Assembly (NCBI RefSeq): GCF_029457495.1
Contig: NZ_CP120361.1
Location: forward strand, 1,690,001-1,754,000
Source of the DNA: Chelativorans sp. AA-79
GTDB taxonomy: Bacteria; Pseudomonadota; Alphaproteobacteria; Rhizobiales; Rhizobiaceae
Direction: 5' to 3'
DNA length: 64,000 nucleotides
In this document: positions 26,181 to 35,008 of the stretch, piece after piece
Layout: every line of letters begins with the position of its first letter
Position numbering within the stretch: position 1 is the stretch's first letter
Position numbers and translations under genes: made by a program
Notes under the pieces: model-generated
The model's input: only the letters and a program-made list of their open reading frames with translations
Told to the model about the DNA's origin: nothing
Databases searched by the model: none

Positions 26181-26352
26181 GTTCTTGCACGCGGGTGCGC
26201 AGCCTGCGCATCCCACTGCTGCACACCCTCGATCAAGAGGCTTGAGCCACGTCAGTCTTTGTTTCGCTGCACGGAATGTTGCAGCCATAGGTTTGTCGTG
26301 TGGCGAGCGTCGGCGTAGTGCAGGGTGGTAGTTCGCGGGAGGAAGGGCGACA

Positions 26353-27222
26353 GTGGCGATCACCTACCAGGTCATCAGGCAGGCAGCCCACGACCTCTAC
26401 GGCTGGTCGCTCAAGAAGGTGCCGGATGACACGCAGAAAGCTCTGGCCGAAGCGGAGAAGAACGAGACCGGCGAAGCGTCACGGAAGACACTCCAATTCA
26501 TGCAGGCCGCTGCCCGCGCGGCCGAGACACAAGATCGCCACGCCTGTTCCGATGCCGGTTTCCCGACCTATTTCGTGAAGATCGGGACGAAGCTGACTCT
26601 CGACGGCGACATTCGCCGCGCATTCGTTGACGGTTTCGCGGACCTGGTGGAAACCGTCGAGCCGCCGATCCTGAAGTTCATCACGCATCCCCTGACCTTG
26701 GAGCGCAGCTACGAGGGCAAGGATATGCCCATCCTCTCCTTCGACGTGATCGACGGCGCGGACTACATGGAGATCACGTGCTCGCCCAAGGCGCTGGGAT
26801 CGGGCCGCTGGGCCGACCTGAAGGTTTTCAGCTATCCCAAGATCGCCGAGATCGAAGCCTATTTCATGGATTGCGTGCTAAAGGCAGGCTCGCAGCATTG
26901 CCCACCGGTCATCATCGGTATGGGCATCGGCGGATCGTTCGATCACGCCGCTAAAATGGCCAAGCTGGCGACCTTGCGGAAGATCGGCACGAAGCATTCT
27001 GATCCGATGATCGCGGCGATGGAGGAACGGCTGCTTGCGGCTGTCAACAAGACCGGATTCGGGCCGATGGGTACGGGGGGAGACACGACGGCGCTGGCCG
27101 TGCACGTGGACTATGCCCACGGCCACGGCTTCGTTCCCGTGGCGGTGTGCTTCAACTGCTGGATCAATCGGCGCACGGCGCTGCGCATCGATAACGATGG
27201 AAAGGTGACGAGGCTTGAGTAG
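26353..27222 (+). CDS. Class I fumarate hydratase-type/tartrate dehydratase alpha subunit
   Basis: This is 289 residues from a GTG start preceded by GGGAGGAAGGG. It matches the N-terminal (iron-sulfur) domain of class I fumarases and L-tartrate dehydratase. Conserved Cys at about residues 65 (HACSDAG), 183 (QHCPPVIIG) and 269 (CFNCWINRR) are the expected ligands of an oxygen-sensitive 4Fe-4S cluster. The GIGGSFDHAAKMAKLA and FGPMGTGGDTTALAVHVDYA motifs are also present. It adds or removes water from a dicarboxylic acid. The beta subunit overlaps by 8 bases. Substrate may be fumarate, tartrate or another unsaturated diacid from the neighbouring pathway. Confidence 0.92.
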   Translation: MAITYQVIRQAAHDLYGWSLKKVPDDTQKALAEAEKNETGEASRKTLQFMQAAARAAETQDRHACSDAGFPTYFVKIGTKLTLDGDIRRAFVDGFADLVETVEPPILKFITHPLTLERSYEGKDMPILSFDVIDGADYMEITCSPKALGSGRWADLKVFSYPKIAEIEAYFMDCVLKAGSQHCPPVIIGMGIGGSFDHAAKMAKLATLRKIGTKHSDPMIAAMEERLLAAVNKTGFGPMGTGGDTTALAVHVDYAHGHGFVPVAVCFNCWINRRTALRIDNDGKVTRLE

Positions 27223-27889
27223 GGCGACACAGCCGGACGTCCTGCGTCTGACATTGCCATTGTCTACGGAGGAGGCGCGGACGCTCCATCTGGGCGATAT
27301 GGCACTGCTGGACGGCGAGGTGACGGTCACCGCGGGATTCGTCACGCATGAGCGCGTCATTGCAGCGCTGGAGAAGGGAGAAGAACTCCCGCTCGACCTG
27401 CACGGCCAAGCGGTCTTTCACATGGGGGGCAGCTGCCGGCAGGAGAACGGCAAATGGCTGCCCAATTACGTCAATCCGACCACCTCCACCCGGTTCGACG
27501 CTTTCATGCCGACGATCATCCGGCGGTTGCGACTGACGTCCGTCGGCGGGAAGGGGGGCATGGGTGCCGAATGCGTCGAGGCGATGCGGGAGACCGGCTG
27601 TGTCTATTTCTCGATGCCGGGAGGTGCCGCGCCGCTTTTGTCCGCCGGTGCCGTGGAGCGCTTGGAGACGGGTTGGGACGATCTCATCGAGCAGTTCCGC
27701 CTGGCTCGCTATAGGCTCGAGTCCTTCGGCCCCGTGACCGTCGCCATCGATGCCCACGGCAACAGCATGTATCGTAATCTGCAGCAGCAGGCGGCAGGCC
27801 GATTGCCGGACATTCTGAGGGAACTTGAGGCGGCGCGAAGCACACCGAAACCTGTTCGGCCTGGAGATGACGATGCCCCGCTTTCTTGA
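27215..27889 (+). CDS. Class I fumarate hydratase-type/tartrate dehydratase beta subunit
   Basis: This is 224 residues from a TTG start inside the end of the alpha gene, so translation is coupled. Family motifs are LHLGDMALLDGEVTVTAGFV, VFHMGGSC, NPTTSTRFDAFMPTIIRRL and SVGGKGGMGAECVEAMRETG. It forms the swivelling C-terminal domain that closes over the cluster of the alpha subunit and supplies acid/base residues. Split alpha/beta forms are usual for tartrate dehydratase and for archaeal or alphaproteobacterial fumarases. The C-terminus overlaps the MaoC gene by 17 bases. Confidence 0.92.
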   Translation: MSRATQPDVLRLTLPLSTEEARTLHLGDMALLDGEVTVTAGFVTHERVIAALEKGEELPLDLHGQAVFHMGGSCRQENGKWLPNYVNPTTSTRFDAFMPTIIRRLRLTSVGGKGGMGAECVEAMRETGCVYFSMPGGAAPLLSAGAVERLETGWDDLIEQFRLARYRLESFGPVTVAIDAHGNSMYRNLQQQAAGRLPDILRELEAARSTPKPVRPGDDDAPLS

Positions 27890-28322
27890 AGACTTCGAGA
27901 TCGGCGAAACCTGGGTCAGCAGGCCCTATGAGATGACGCAGGAGGAAATCATCTCCTATGCGTTGCAGAACGATCCACAACCCATGCACACGGATCCGGA
28001 AAAAGCGGCCGCCGGCCGGTTCGGCACGGTGATTGCGAGCGGCTGGCAGATAGCCGCGCTCTCAATGCGTCTTTTCATCGAGGGCGGGGGCCACGGCGAC
28101 ACACCCGTTGTTGGGCTCGGCATAGACGAATTGCGCTGGCGCAAGCCCGTACGTCCGGGAGACGTGCTCAAGGTCACCCGCGAGGTGATATCGACGGAAC
28201 GCTCCAAAAGCCGCCCCGAATTCGGTGTCATCCGCAGCAGGGTTACCGTTGCCAATCAGAACGGTGAGGCCGTCATGACGCTCGTCAGCCTCGGGCAGGT
28301 GCCTGCGCGTGCGGCCAAATGA
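27873..28322 (+). CDS. MaoC-family hydratase (hot-dog fold)
   Basis: This is 149 residues from ATG 27873 (MPRFLEDFEIGETWVSRPYE), chosen because GGAG lies 6 bases upstream; ATG 27867 is too close to it. The hydratase motif NDPQPMHTDPEKAAAGRFGT carries the Asp/His dyad, and ASGWQIAALSMRLF follows. MaoC enzymes add water to enoyl-CoA or mesaconyl-CoA-like esters. It overlaps the fumarase beta gene, which suggests successive hydration steps in one pathway. Confidence 0.9.
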   Translation: MPRFLEDFEIGETWVSRPYEMTQEEIISYALQNDPQPMHTDPEKAAAGRFGTVIASGWQIAALSMRLFIEGGGHGDTPVVGLGIDELRWRKPVRPGDVLKVTREVISTERSKSRPEFGVIRSRVTVANQNGEAVMTLVSLGQVPARAAK

Positions 28323-28325
28323 GGC

Positions 28326-29084
28326 TCAGAGGTGCCGCCCTTCGTCGACATTGATGACGATCCCGGTGCTGCTGGTCAGATCGACGATGCCGGCGACGAT
28401 CGCCCGGGCGACATCGTCGGGAGAGGTGACCTTCCGCAACGGCATCGCCCCGGCCATGGCCTCGAGCTGCTCTCGCGTGCGGCCGGCGACGAATTTCGTG
28501 TCCACCCCTGCCGGCGAGACCGAGATGACACGGATACGCGGCGCCAGGACTCTCGCCAGACCGATGGTGAGCGTGTCCAGCCCGCCCTTCGCCGCGCAAT
28601 AGGCGAGATTGCTGCCGACCCCTTTCTGCGCCGAGAGCGATGACACGTTGACTATGGCGGCGTTCTCGCCTTTTTCCAGCAGCGGCCGCATGGCGCGGAT
28701 GACGGCGAACGGCCCGCGCAGATTCACGATCACGATCCGGTCGAAGATCTCGTCGGTGAGTTTGTCGAGCTCGTTCAGCGGTATGGTCTGGCTGCTGCCG
28801 CCGCTGTTGACCAGCGCATCCAGCTTGCCGTAGCGTCTTCCGATGGCCTCCGCGGCGTCGCAGACGCATCGGGTGTCGTCGATGGCGATGCGCAGGGCCA
28901 TGTGACCGCTGCCAGCCATCTGTGCGATCAGCGCATCCGCGTCGTCCTTGCTGCTGTGATAGCCGACGACGACCCGTGTCCCGCGTGCCGCCAGCCTGAG
29001 TGCGGTGGCGCGTCCGATGCCGCTGCTCCCGCCGGTGACGAGAGCGACGTCGGGATATCCGGTCGGCTCAGTCTGCTGGGCCAC
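28326..29084 (-). CDS. Short-chain dehydrogenase/reductase, FabG-like
   Basis: This is 252 residues with the cofactor loop TGGSSGIG (residues 18-25), NSGG, SSLSAQ and catalytic YCAAK. The C-terminus STGIVINVDEGRHL is FabG-like. It is the last gene of the minus-strand operon 34124-28326 and overlaps the acyl-CoA ligase gene by 17 bases. It converges with the MaoC gene at 28322, only 3 bases apart. It probably oxidises a 3-hydroxyacyl-CoA formed by the MaoC protein of the same operon. Confidence 0.9.
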   Translation of the reverse strand: MAQQTEPTGYPDVALVTGGSSGIGRATALRLAARGTRVVVGYHSSKDDADALIAQMAGSGHMALRIAIDDTRCVCDAAEAIGRRYGKLDALVNSGGSSQTIPLNELDKLTDEIFDRIVIVNLRGPFAVIRAMRPLLEKGENAAIVNVSSLSAQKGVGSNLAYCAAKGGLDTLTIGLARVLAPRIRVISVSPAGVDTKFVAGRTREQLEAMAGAMPLRKVTSPDDVARAIVAGIVDLTSSTGIVINVDEGRHL

Positions 29085-30621
29085 TGGCGTCCCCCCAATA
29101 GGGCTTCTTGAGTTCCTGTTTCAGGACCTTGCCGACGGCTGACCGCGGCAGTTCGCCCCGCAGTTCGATCCGCGAGACCCGCTGCATCTTGCCGAGACGC
29201 GCATTGACCCATTCGCGTATCTGGGCGGGTTCGATCCGTGCGCCCGGCCTGGCGACCACAACTCCGAGCGGGGTCTCGCCCCACTTCTCATTCGGTATCG
29301 CGATCACCACGGCATCCTCGATATCGGGATGCTCGCGCAGTTTCTCCTCGATGTCGGAGGCATAGATGTTGAAGCCGCCCGATATGATGACGTCCTTCTT
29401 GCGGTCGACCAGCGTCAGGAACCCGTCTTCGTCGAAGACGCCGATATCGCCCGTGCGGTGATAAAGGACGCCGTCCTTGTTGCGCCAGTAGAAGGCCTCG
29501 TCCGCGGCCGGGTTGCGAAAATAGCCGGACATCATCATCGCCGAACGGCCGATGACCTCGCCCCGCTCGCCGACCGGCACGTCGTAGCCCTCTTCGTCCA
29601 CGACCCGGATCTCGTTGCCGGGGGCCGGCTTGCCGACCGTGTGCGCCTTGTCTGGATGGGCCGTCACGTCCAGCATGCAGGTGCACCCGCCCTCGGTCAG
29701 CCCATACACTTCGATGAAGCGGCCCGGCCATTCCTGGGCTACGCGTAGTTTGTCGGTAGCGGGCAGGGGAGCGCCGGTGCTTTGTTTCACCCGGAAATGC
29801 GTAAGGTTCCGGCCGGCGAAGCTGTCGGCCGAGAGAATGCGTTGATACTGCACGGGAACCAACATGGTATGGGTTGCCGCGTATTTCTCCGCGAGGTCAA
29901 GATAGCCCTCGGCGTCGAATTTTTGCATCATGACGACGCGACCCCCGTGCAACAGCGTCATCAGCAGTGGCATCAGCGTCGTGTTGGAATAAAGCGGCGT
30001 CGCCAGAAGCATCGTGCTGAAGGGATCGAGGTCAAATACACCGCGTGACGCTTGGCGGTAGCGCATGGCATGCGAATGGACGATGCCCTTGGCCGTTCCG
30101 GTGGTGCCGGAACTGTAGATGATATTGAACGCGTTTTCCGGCGGCACCTGCCGCGGTGCCGGCAGTGGGTGCGATCCCGCGACGAAATCGTTGAGTTCAC
30201 CCGCCTCGCGATCCGGGCGAACCGTCACGATCTCCGGTGAGATGAACGGCTTCAGGGCCCCGAGATATTTGCCGTCGGCAAAGATGAGGCCAGGCGCGCA
30301 GTTGCCGATCATGCCGGCGAGGGCTTCGGGATGTGCCGACGTCTGCAGGGGGACGGCGCATTGGCCGGCGGCGATCACCGCGAGATAGGCCGTCACCAGC
30401 CCGATGCTCACGTCGCCGAGCAGGACCACACGATCGCCGGTCGATCCGGTTGCGGCAATCGCTCCTGCCATGGCCAGCGTTTCCGTGCGCAATTGCCTCC
30501 AGCTTCCTTGGGCATCGCCGCAGATCAAGGCGATGTCGTCGGGACGCTCGGCGGCATGCGCTAGAATGCCGTCGATCACCCGTCCGTCCTCATCCCTGTT
30601 CGGCGCAATAGCGAGGTTCAT
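29068..30621 (-). CDS. AMP-forming acyl-CoA ligase
   Basis: This is 517 residues. The full motif set is present: P-loop IIYSSGTTGTAKGIVHSH, YGLTEGGC, YHRTGDIGVFDEDG, VDRKKDVIISGGFNIYASDI, and the catalytic Lys in PRSAVGKVLKQEL. It activates a carboxylic acid to its CoA ester with ATP. It starts in an ATGA overlap with the MaoC gene stop, so the two are translationally coupled. The closest groups are long/medium-chain and aromatic acid ligases; specificity cannot be read from sequence alone. Confidence 0.94.
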   Translation of the reverse strand: MNLAIAPNRDEDGRVIDGILAHAAERPDDIALICGDAQGSWRQLRTETLAMAGAIAATGSTGDRVVLLGDVSIGLVTAYLAVIAAGQCAVPLQTSAHPEALAGMIGNCAPGLIFADGKYLGALKPFISPEIVTVRPDREAGELNDFVAGSHPLPAPRQVPPENAFNIIYSSGTTGTAKGIVHSHAMRYRQASRGVFDLDPFSTMLLATPLYSNTTLMPLLMTLLHGGRVVMMQKFDAEGYLDLAEKYAATHTMLVPVQYQRILSADSFAGRNLTHFRVKQSTGAPLPATDKLRVAQEWPGRFIEVYGLTEGGCTCMLDVTAHPDKAHTVGKPAPGNEIRVVDEEGYDVPVGERGEVIGRSAMMMSGYFRNPAADEAFYWRNKDGVLYHRTGDIGVFDEDGFLTLVDRKKDVIISGGFNIYASDIEEKLREHPDIEDAVVIAIPNEKWGETPLGVVVARPGARIEPAQIREWVNARLGKMQRVSRIELRGELPRSAVGKVLKQELKKPYWGDASGPAD

Positions 30622-31079
30622 GGATTCTCGATCAACAGAATATGCCGGGCGACAAGGGCGGGTTTCTCCCTCCCTTCGATCTCGATTTCCTCGTCGAATT
30701 CGAGCCGCGTGCCGACCGCATGCGCGGCCGCGCGCGCCAGCGACTGCCTGAGGCGGATATGGCTGCCCACGGGAACGGGTGCCACGAAGCGTAAACGGTC
30801 ATAGCCGTAGTTGAGGCCTCTTCCGCGTTTGCGGATGGCATAGATTTCACGCTGCAGGACCGGGACGAGCGAAAGCAGATAAAGGCCGTGCGCGATCGTG
30901 CGGCCCTCGGGCATCTCGCCGCGTGCGCGCTCGACATCGACGTGGATCCAGTGATCGTCGCCCGAAAGTCTGGCAAAATCGTCGATGGCCCGCTGGGTCA
31001 CCGCGATCCACCCGGAGGTCCCGAGAACCTGGCCGACATAGGCCTTGAGCTCCAGGGCGTGTTCGACCGTGAGCGTCAT
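30618..31079 (-). CDS. MaoC-like acyl dehydratase
   Basis: This is 153 residues from ATG 31079, which overlaps the reductase stop as ATGA; a GTG two codons upstream is also possible. The hydratase block reads DDFARLSGDDHWIHVDVERA, with the Asp/His dyad, then TIAHGLYLLSLVPVL. It hydrates an enoyl-CoA ester. It sits between a zinc-less MDR reductase and an acyl-CoA ligase, so a beta-oxidation-like sequence on an unusual acid is likely. Confidence 0.9.
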   Translation of the reverse strand: MTLTVEHALELKAYVGQVLGTSGWIAVTQRAIDDFARLSGDDHWIHVDVERARGEMPEGRTIAHGLYLLSLVPVLQREIYAIRKRGRGLNYGYDRLRFVAPVPVGSHIRLRQSLARAAAHAVGTRLEFDEEIEIEGREKPALVARHILLIENP

Positions 31080-32107
31080 GTGCACCCCCCGTTGCGCGCG
31101 GAACCCGGGCGCGTTTCAGCCAGCGACGTGTCGACGGCCAGCACCACTTTTCCGATCTGCTCGTTGCGGTCCAGAATGCCGTGCGCCTTGCGAACCTCCT
31201 CGAAAGGCAGGATCGCGTGGATGCGGTTCACGATGCGCCGGGCTTCGAGCAGTGGCCAGACCTCCCTGACCAGCGCCTCGGCCAGCCTGCCCTTGTATGC
31301 GGGAGGCTGCGGCCGGATAGTGGAACCCGAAAGGCTCAGCCGGCGCCGCACGATCTTGCGGATGTTCACCTCGGCCGTTTCGTCCTGGTGGCTGGCGATG
31401 AACACCAGACGGCCGTCGGCGTTCAGAAGATCGAGCTGTCTTTGCGTATAGGGTCCCGCCTGCGCATCGAGTATGACGTCGACGCCCTTGCCCGCCGTCA
31501 GCCTCAGGATTTCCTTGTCCCAATCGCCACGATAATCGACCGCCGCCTGTGCGCCCATCTCCAGGCAGATCCGGCGCTTCTCGTCCGTGCCGGCGGTGGC
31601 ATAGACGGTGGCGCGGCGAAGCTGCCGCGCGATCTGGATGGCGGCCATGCCGACTCCGCTGGTGCCGCCCTGGACGAGGAGGGACTCGCCTTCCGCCAGG
31701 CGCCCGCCCCAGATGACGTTGTTCCACGCGGTGAAGAAGGCTTCGGGCAGAGCGGCGGCTTCGGCGAAGGTGCACCCGGCCGGCACGGGCATGCACTGCA
31801 CCGCCGGAACGACGCAGAATTCGGCATAGCCGCCGCCATTGGTCAGCGCGCACACCGCATCGCCGACGGCGATGCCGCTCACCTCCGCGCCGACCGCATC
31901 GACGATGCCAGAGACGTCGAGACCGGGTATGGGTGACGCATCGGGCGGCGGCGGATAGAGCCCCCGTCGCTGCTGGATGTCGGGCCGGTTCACGCTGGCG
32001 GCGATCACGCGGATCACGACATCCGCCGGTCCCGGTTGCGGCTTCGGCTGTTCGGCGAGATGCAGGACCTCCGGGCCGCCTGCGCCACGGATTTCGACGA
32101 CGCGCAT
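31076..32107 (-). CDS. NAD(P)H:quinone oxidoreductase-like MDR protein
   Basis: This is 343 residues from ATG 32107 (MRVVEIRGAGGPEVLHLAEQ). It has a GroES-like N-terminal domain, VNRPDIQQRRGLYPPPPDAS, PGLDVSGIVDAVGAEV, then the nucleotide site LVQGGTSGVGMAAIQIARQL. No zinc ligands are visible, which fits the quinone-reductase/enoyl-reductase branch (PIG3-like). Such enzymes reduce quinones or the double bond of enones. Within this operon an enoyl-type reduction is a reasonable guess. It starts 35 bases after the FAH-family stop. Confidence 0.9.
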   Translation of the reverse strand: MRVVEIRGAGGPEVLHLAEQPKPQPGPADVVIRVIAASVNRPDIQQRRGLYPPPPDASPIPGLDVSGIVDAVGAEVSGIAVGDAVCALTNGGGYAEFCVVPAVQCMPVPAGCTFAEAAALPEAFFTAWNNVIWGGRLAEGESLLVQGGTSGVGMAAIQIARQLRRATVYATAGTDEKRRICLEMGAQAAVDYRGDWDKEILRLTAGKGVDVILDAQAGPYTQRQLDLLNADGRLVFIASHQDETAEVNIRKIVRRRLSLSGSTIRPQPPAYKGRLAEALVREVWPLLEARRIVNRIHAILPFEEVRKAHGILDRNEQIGKVVLAVDTSLAETRPGSARNGGCT

Positions 32108-32142
32108 CGATTCACCTCTCTTGGGAAACAGCCCGCATCGCA

Positions 32143-33129
32143 CTAGGCCTCCCAGTCGTGCACGACAGGATTTGACAGCCGGCCCAATCCTTCCACTTCG
32201 ATGTCGAGCCTCCCGCTGAGCTTGTGCAGATTGACCGACCGGTGTCCGTTGGGAAAGTTTCCGATGCCTTTTGCCGAAGTTCCGAAACAGATAACGTCTC
32301 CAGGCTCGAGGGTGAAGTAGCGACTGGCTTCCGCAACCACCTCTTCGACCTTGAAGCGGTAGCTCGAGGTGGAGTCGACGGCAAAAGGTTCGCCGTCGAA
32401 CCAACCCTTCACTTCGAGATTGTTTGGATCTGAAACCTCGTCCGCCGTCGTCAGCCATGGTCCCATCGGCCCGAAGGTGTCCGTCGCCTTGGAACGGGTA
32501 TGATAGACGAAATAAACGTCGCGATCGTCGTCGCCATGGCGCCGCCGCCACGCCAGATGGTGGGGACGGAGCAAGTTCGGTTCGCGGGTGGTGGCGATCG
32601 AATCCATGCCGAATTTCATGCCATGAGACGTGACGTCGTTGATGATGGAATAGCCGAAAATGGCCTTGCGCGCCTCTGACACGTCGATTTTCCGGCACTT
32701 CTTGCCGATCACGGCGGCAAGCTCCAGTTCGGGGATGGTCTCGCCGTAATGCTCTTCCATGACGATCGGCTTGTTGTGGCCGGTCAGACAGGACGGGGCT
32801 TTCAGGAAGAAGTTGGGCACGCCCGGGTCCACATGCGCCGATTTGCGGATGCCCATGTTGTTGAAGGCGACGCCCAGGATCTTCGAGGGGCGGTTCTGCG
32901 GGGCGAGCCAGTCGAGGGATTCAGGGTCGAGCGGCGCGGCCTCGCCCCTGCGAAGAGCCTCCTCCACCCGCGCACGTTCGTCCGCCCCGCCTTCGATCAG
33001 ATCCTGCATCGTGCGTGGCGCTTCGCCGAGATCCGCGCTTTCACACAGTTCGGACAGGAGCAGGGCCGAATTGCCTTTTTTGACGACCAGTGCGGGTTTG
33101 CCCTGCCGGCTTATGGTGCCAAGTTTCAT
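32143..33129 (-). CDS. Fumarylacetoacetate hydrolase (FAH) family protein
   Basis: This is 328 residues from ATG 33129 (MKLGTISRQGKPALVVKKGN). The FAH core shows KILGVAFNNMGIRKSAH, the metal-binding acids in GETIPELELAAVIGKKCRKI, and FGYSIINDVTSH. The end reads GDVICFGTSAKGIG. FAH-family enzymes cleave C-C bonds of acylpyruvates, or hydrate, decarboxylate or isomerise similar 2-oxo diacids with Mg2+. It is the second gene of the operon, 65 bases after the DUF6282-type gene. Substrate unknown. Confidence 0.9.
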   Translation of the reverse strand: MKLGTISRQGKPALVVKKGNSALLLSELCESADLGEAPRTMQDLIEGGADERARVEEALRRGEAAPLDPESLDWLAPQNRPSKILGVAFNNMGIRKSAHVDPGVPNFFLKAPSCLTGHNKPIVMEEHYGETIPELELAAVIGKKCRKIDVSEARKAIFGYSIINDVTSHGMKFGMDSIATTREPNLLRPHHLAWRRRHGDDDRDVYFVYHTRSKATDTFGPMGPWLTTADEVSDPNNLEVKGWFDGEPFAVDSTSSYRFKVEEVVAEASRYFTLEPGDVICFGTSAKGIGNFPNGHRSVNLHKLSGRLDIEVEGLGRLSNPVVHDWEA

Positions 33130-33194
33130 GTCGTCTCCTCTGACCTGGAACCGGCGCCGGCCGAGGCCGTCCGGTCGATGCCGCTGCGGCGGTA

Positions 33195-34124
33195 TTAGGC
33201 GATGCCGACGAGTTTCGCCGGATTGTCTCGTATCATCACGCGCACGTCGTCTTCGGAGAAGCCGAGCGCCAGGCACAGTTTCACGGCCTGCCTGAGGCCT
33301 TCGACGGGGGAGGGGTTGTCTACCTGTCCAAGGTCGGAGCCGATCGAGGAATGCGTCACGCCCGCCGCCTCGATGTGTTCCCTGAGTTCTCCCGGCGCAA
33401 AAACGTTGAAGCGGCAATCCACGTAAAGGCAGGCGGACTGCTCTATCAGGGCCCCGAATTCCGCGAGCTCACGGATATCCTCGTAAGTGAAATGCAGCCC
33501 GTACATCGGATGGTTGACCAGCAGGCGCTTGACACCGCGTTTCTTCGCCTCGGTGAAAAGGGTCCATATCTCCGAAATGTGCAGATGTCCCGAGGACAGG
33601 ATGGCGTCGAACTCGGCAATGGAATCGAGGATCTCCTTGACGACGTCGAGAAGTTCCCCATACGCGTCGACCACCGTGATGCCCGGTGACTTCTTCAGTT
33701 GAACGTTCGATGCAAGACGCGTCTTTCGGTGCGAGCTTCGGATGTGGTTCGCCGATTGCGCCGTGGGCATCCAGATGAGCTTGGCGCCCATCTTGAGTTG
33801 GGCGTCCACGACGAAGGGATTTAGCCCGCCGGTGGAGTTGTTCAGCACGAGCCCGCCGAACATCGCCACATTGTGATGGCCCAGCACGCGGTTCATTATC
33901 GGCAGAAAAGGAGCGACCGAATAGTGGTGATCCTTGAACAGGATGCCCCGCATGCCGGTTGCGGCCGCCTGTTCCACCGCTTCGAAATGGTCCAGCTGCC
34001 GGGGCATTGTCGAGGGTCCGGAATGGACGTGGAGATCGACCGCGCCCTGCAGCAGCTCGTCAACGATCGCATCGTCGATGTTCGCGATCAACGCGCGAAC
34101 CTCGGCGCGGTTCTTTTCAGACAT
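33195..34124 (-). CDS. DUF6282-type metal-dependent hydrolase
   Basis: This is 309 residues. It looks like a PHP/amidohydrolase-like barrel: AVDLHVHSGPSTMPRQLDHF with an HxH metal pair, ILFKDHHYSV, RLLVNHPMYGLHF, and SSIGSDLGQVDNPSP with a late Asp. I recall this pattern as DUF6282; members have no established substrate. It heads the minus-strand operon and is divergent from the IclR gene. A lactonase or amidase step feeding the FAH-family enzyme would fit, but that is inference. Confidence 0.75.
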   Translation of the reverse strand: MSEKNRAEVRALIANIDDAIVDELLQGAVDLHVHSGPSTMPRQLDHFEAVEQAAATGMRGILFKDHHYSVAPFLPIMNRVLGHHNVAMFGGLVLNNSTGGLNPFVVDAQLKMGAKLIWMPTAQSANHIRSSHRKTRLASNVQLKKSPGITVVDAYGELLDVVKEILDSIAEFDAILSSGHLHISEIWTLFTEAKKRGVKRLLVNHPMYGLHFTYEDIRELAEFGALIEQSACLYVDCRFNVFAPGELREHIEAAGVTHSSIGSDLGQVDNPSPVEGLRQAVKLCLALGFSEDDVRVMIRDNPAKLVGIA

Positions 34125-34168
34125 CTGCAGGACCCCTCGCTTCGTTTGGCCGGTTTTTGAATTAGAGC

Positions 34169-34220
34169 TTGACGGCTCGCGGCCACAATGTATCTAGCTG
34201 GCATGTTCCATCTGGCGGAA
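34169..34220 (+). promoter_or_regulatory. Promoter and inverted repeat before the IclR-type gene
   Basis: A sigma70-like pair, TTGACG (34169-34174) and TATCTA (34191-34196), is spaced by 16 bases. Downstream, TTCC-N7-GGAA (34206-34220) forms an inverted repeat just before the ribosome site GAGGAGGAG. Its position suggests autorepression. On the minus strand TTGTGG-N18-TAATTC could serve the divergent operon. Confidence 0.45.
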
Positions 34221-34231
34221 TGAGGAGGAGC

Positions 34232-35008
34232 ATGGGGGTCAGATCGGTCCAACGTGCGCTTGCCGTGTTGCAGGAACTGAACCTGCAGCCTTACACCTCG
34301 ATCGCGCGGCTGCATGCGCGTACGGGCTTGCCCAAGCCGACACTGGTGCGCCTCCTCAGGACGCTCGAAGAAGCCGGTTTCGTGGAGAACGATCAGCGGC
34401 TCGGCGGCTATCAGGTGAGCGCGTTGGTGAGCTCCCTGAGCTCCGGATTCCACAAGGAACCCATGGTCGTGGAGGCCGGGCGGCCCTGGGCCATCGCCGT
34501 GACGCGCAAGCACCAATGGCCGGTATCGATTTCGCTCCTCGACAGGGATGCCGTTGTCGTACGGTTCTCTACTGTGCCGGACAGCGCGATCTCACCGTTC
34601 CATGCCACCGTGAACATGCGGTTGCCGCTCATCACCCGCGGCATGGGGCTGGCCTACCTTGCCTTTACCTGCGAGCCGGAATTCGAGCTGATCGTGGACA
34701 TGCTGCGGGCATCGGACGACCCCGAGCACGCCCTGGCGCATCATTCGCGCGAGCTAAGGCGGCTCGTGGAACATGTCAGATCCGTGGGCTATGCAACACG
34801 TGCTCCGCATGTTGAGCCGAAAAATTCCAATACGATAGCCGTGCCGATCTTCGGCAGCGACAACAAGGTGAAAGCCAGTCTCGGGCTGACTTACTTCACC
34901 TCCGCCTTTAAATCCCAGGAGGAGGCCTGCGCGCGCTATGCGCCTGTTCTCAAGGCCGCAGCCTCCGAAATATCGCAAGACCTCGCTCGGCTCAATCGGG
35001 CGCCCTGA
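34232..35008 (+). CDS. IclR-family regulator
   Basis: This is 258 residues from ATG 34232 (MGVRSVQRALAVLQELNLQP) after a strong GAGGAGGAG site. The winged helix-turn-helix spans about residues 3-65 (IARLHARTGLPKPTLVRLLR). The C-terminal effector domain (about 80-255) includes TRGMGLAYLAF, VRSVGYATRAP and SNTIAVPIFGSDN. It is divergent from the six-gene acyl-CoA operon and is its probable regulator; members often sense aromatic or short-chain acids. Its 3' end overlaps the convergent phosphodiesterase-like gene by 73 bases. Confidence 0.93.
   Translation: MGVRSVQRALAVLQELNLQPYTSIARLHARTGLPKPTLVRLLRTLEEAGFVENDQRLGGYQVSALVSSLSSGFHKEPMVVEAGRPWAIAVTRKHQWPVSISLLDRDAVVVRFSTVPDSAISPFHATVNMRLPLITRGMGLAYLAFTCEPEFELIVDMLRASDDPEHALAHHSRELRRLVEHVRSVGYATRAPHVEPKNSNTIAVPIFGSDNKVKASLGLTYFTSAFKSQEEACARYAPVLKAAASEISQDLARLNRAP

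Noticed and set aside
25392..26363. N-terminal extension of the LigI-like gene to give 610 residues
   Set aside because: The extra part is opposite the NTF2-like gene and has no family resemblance; the ATG at 25391 begins the conserved domain.
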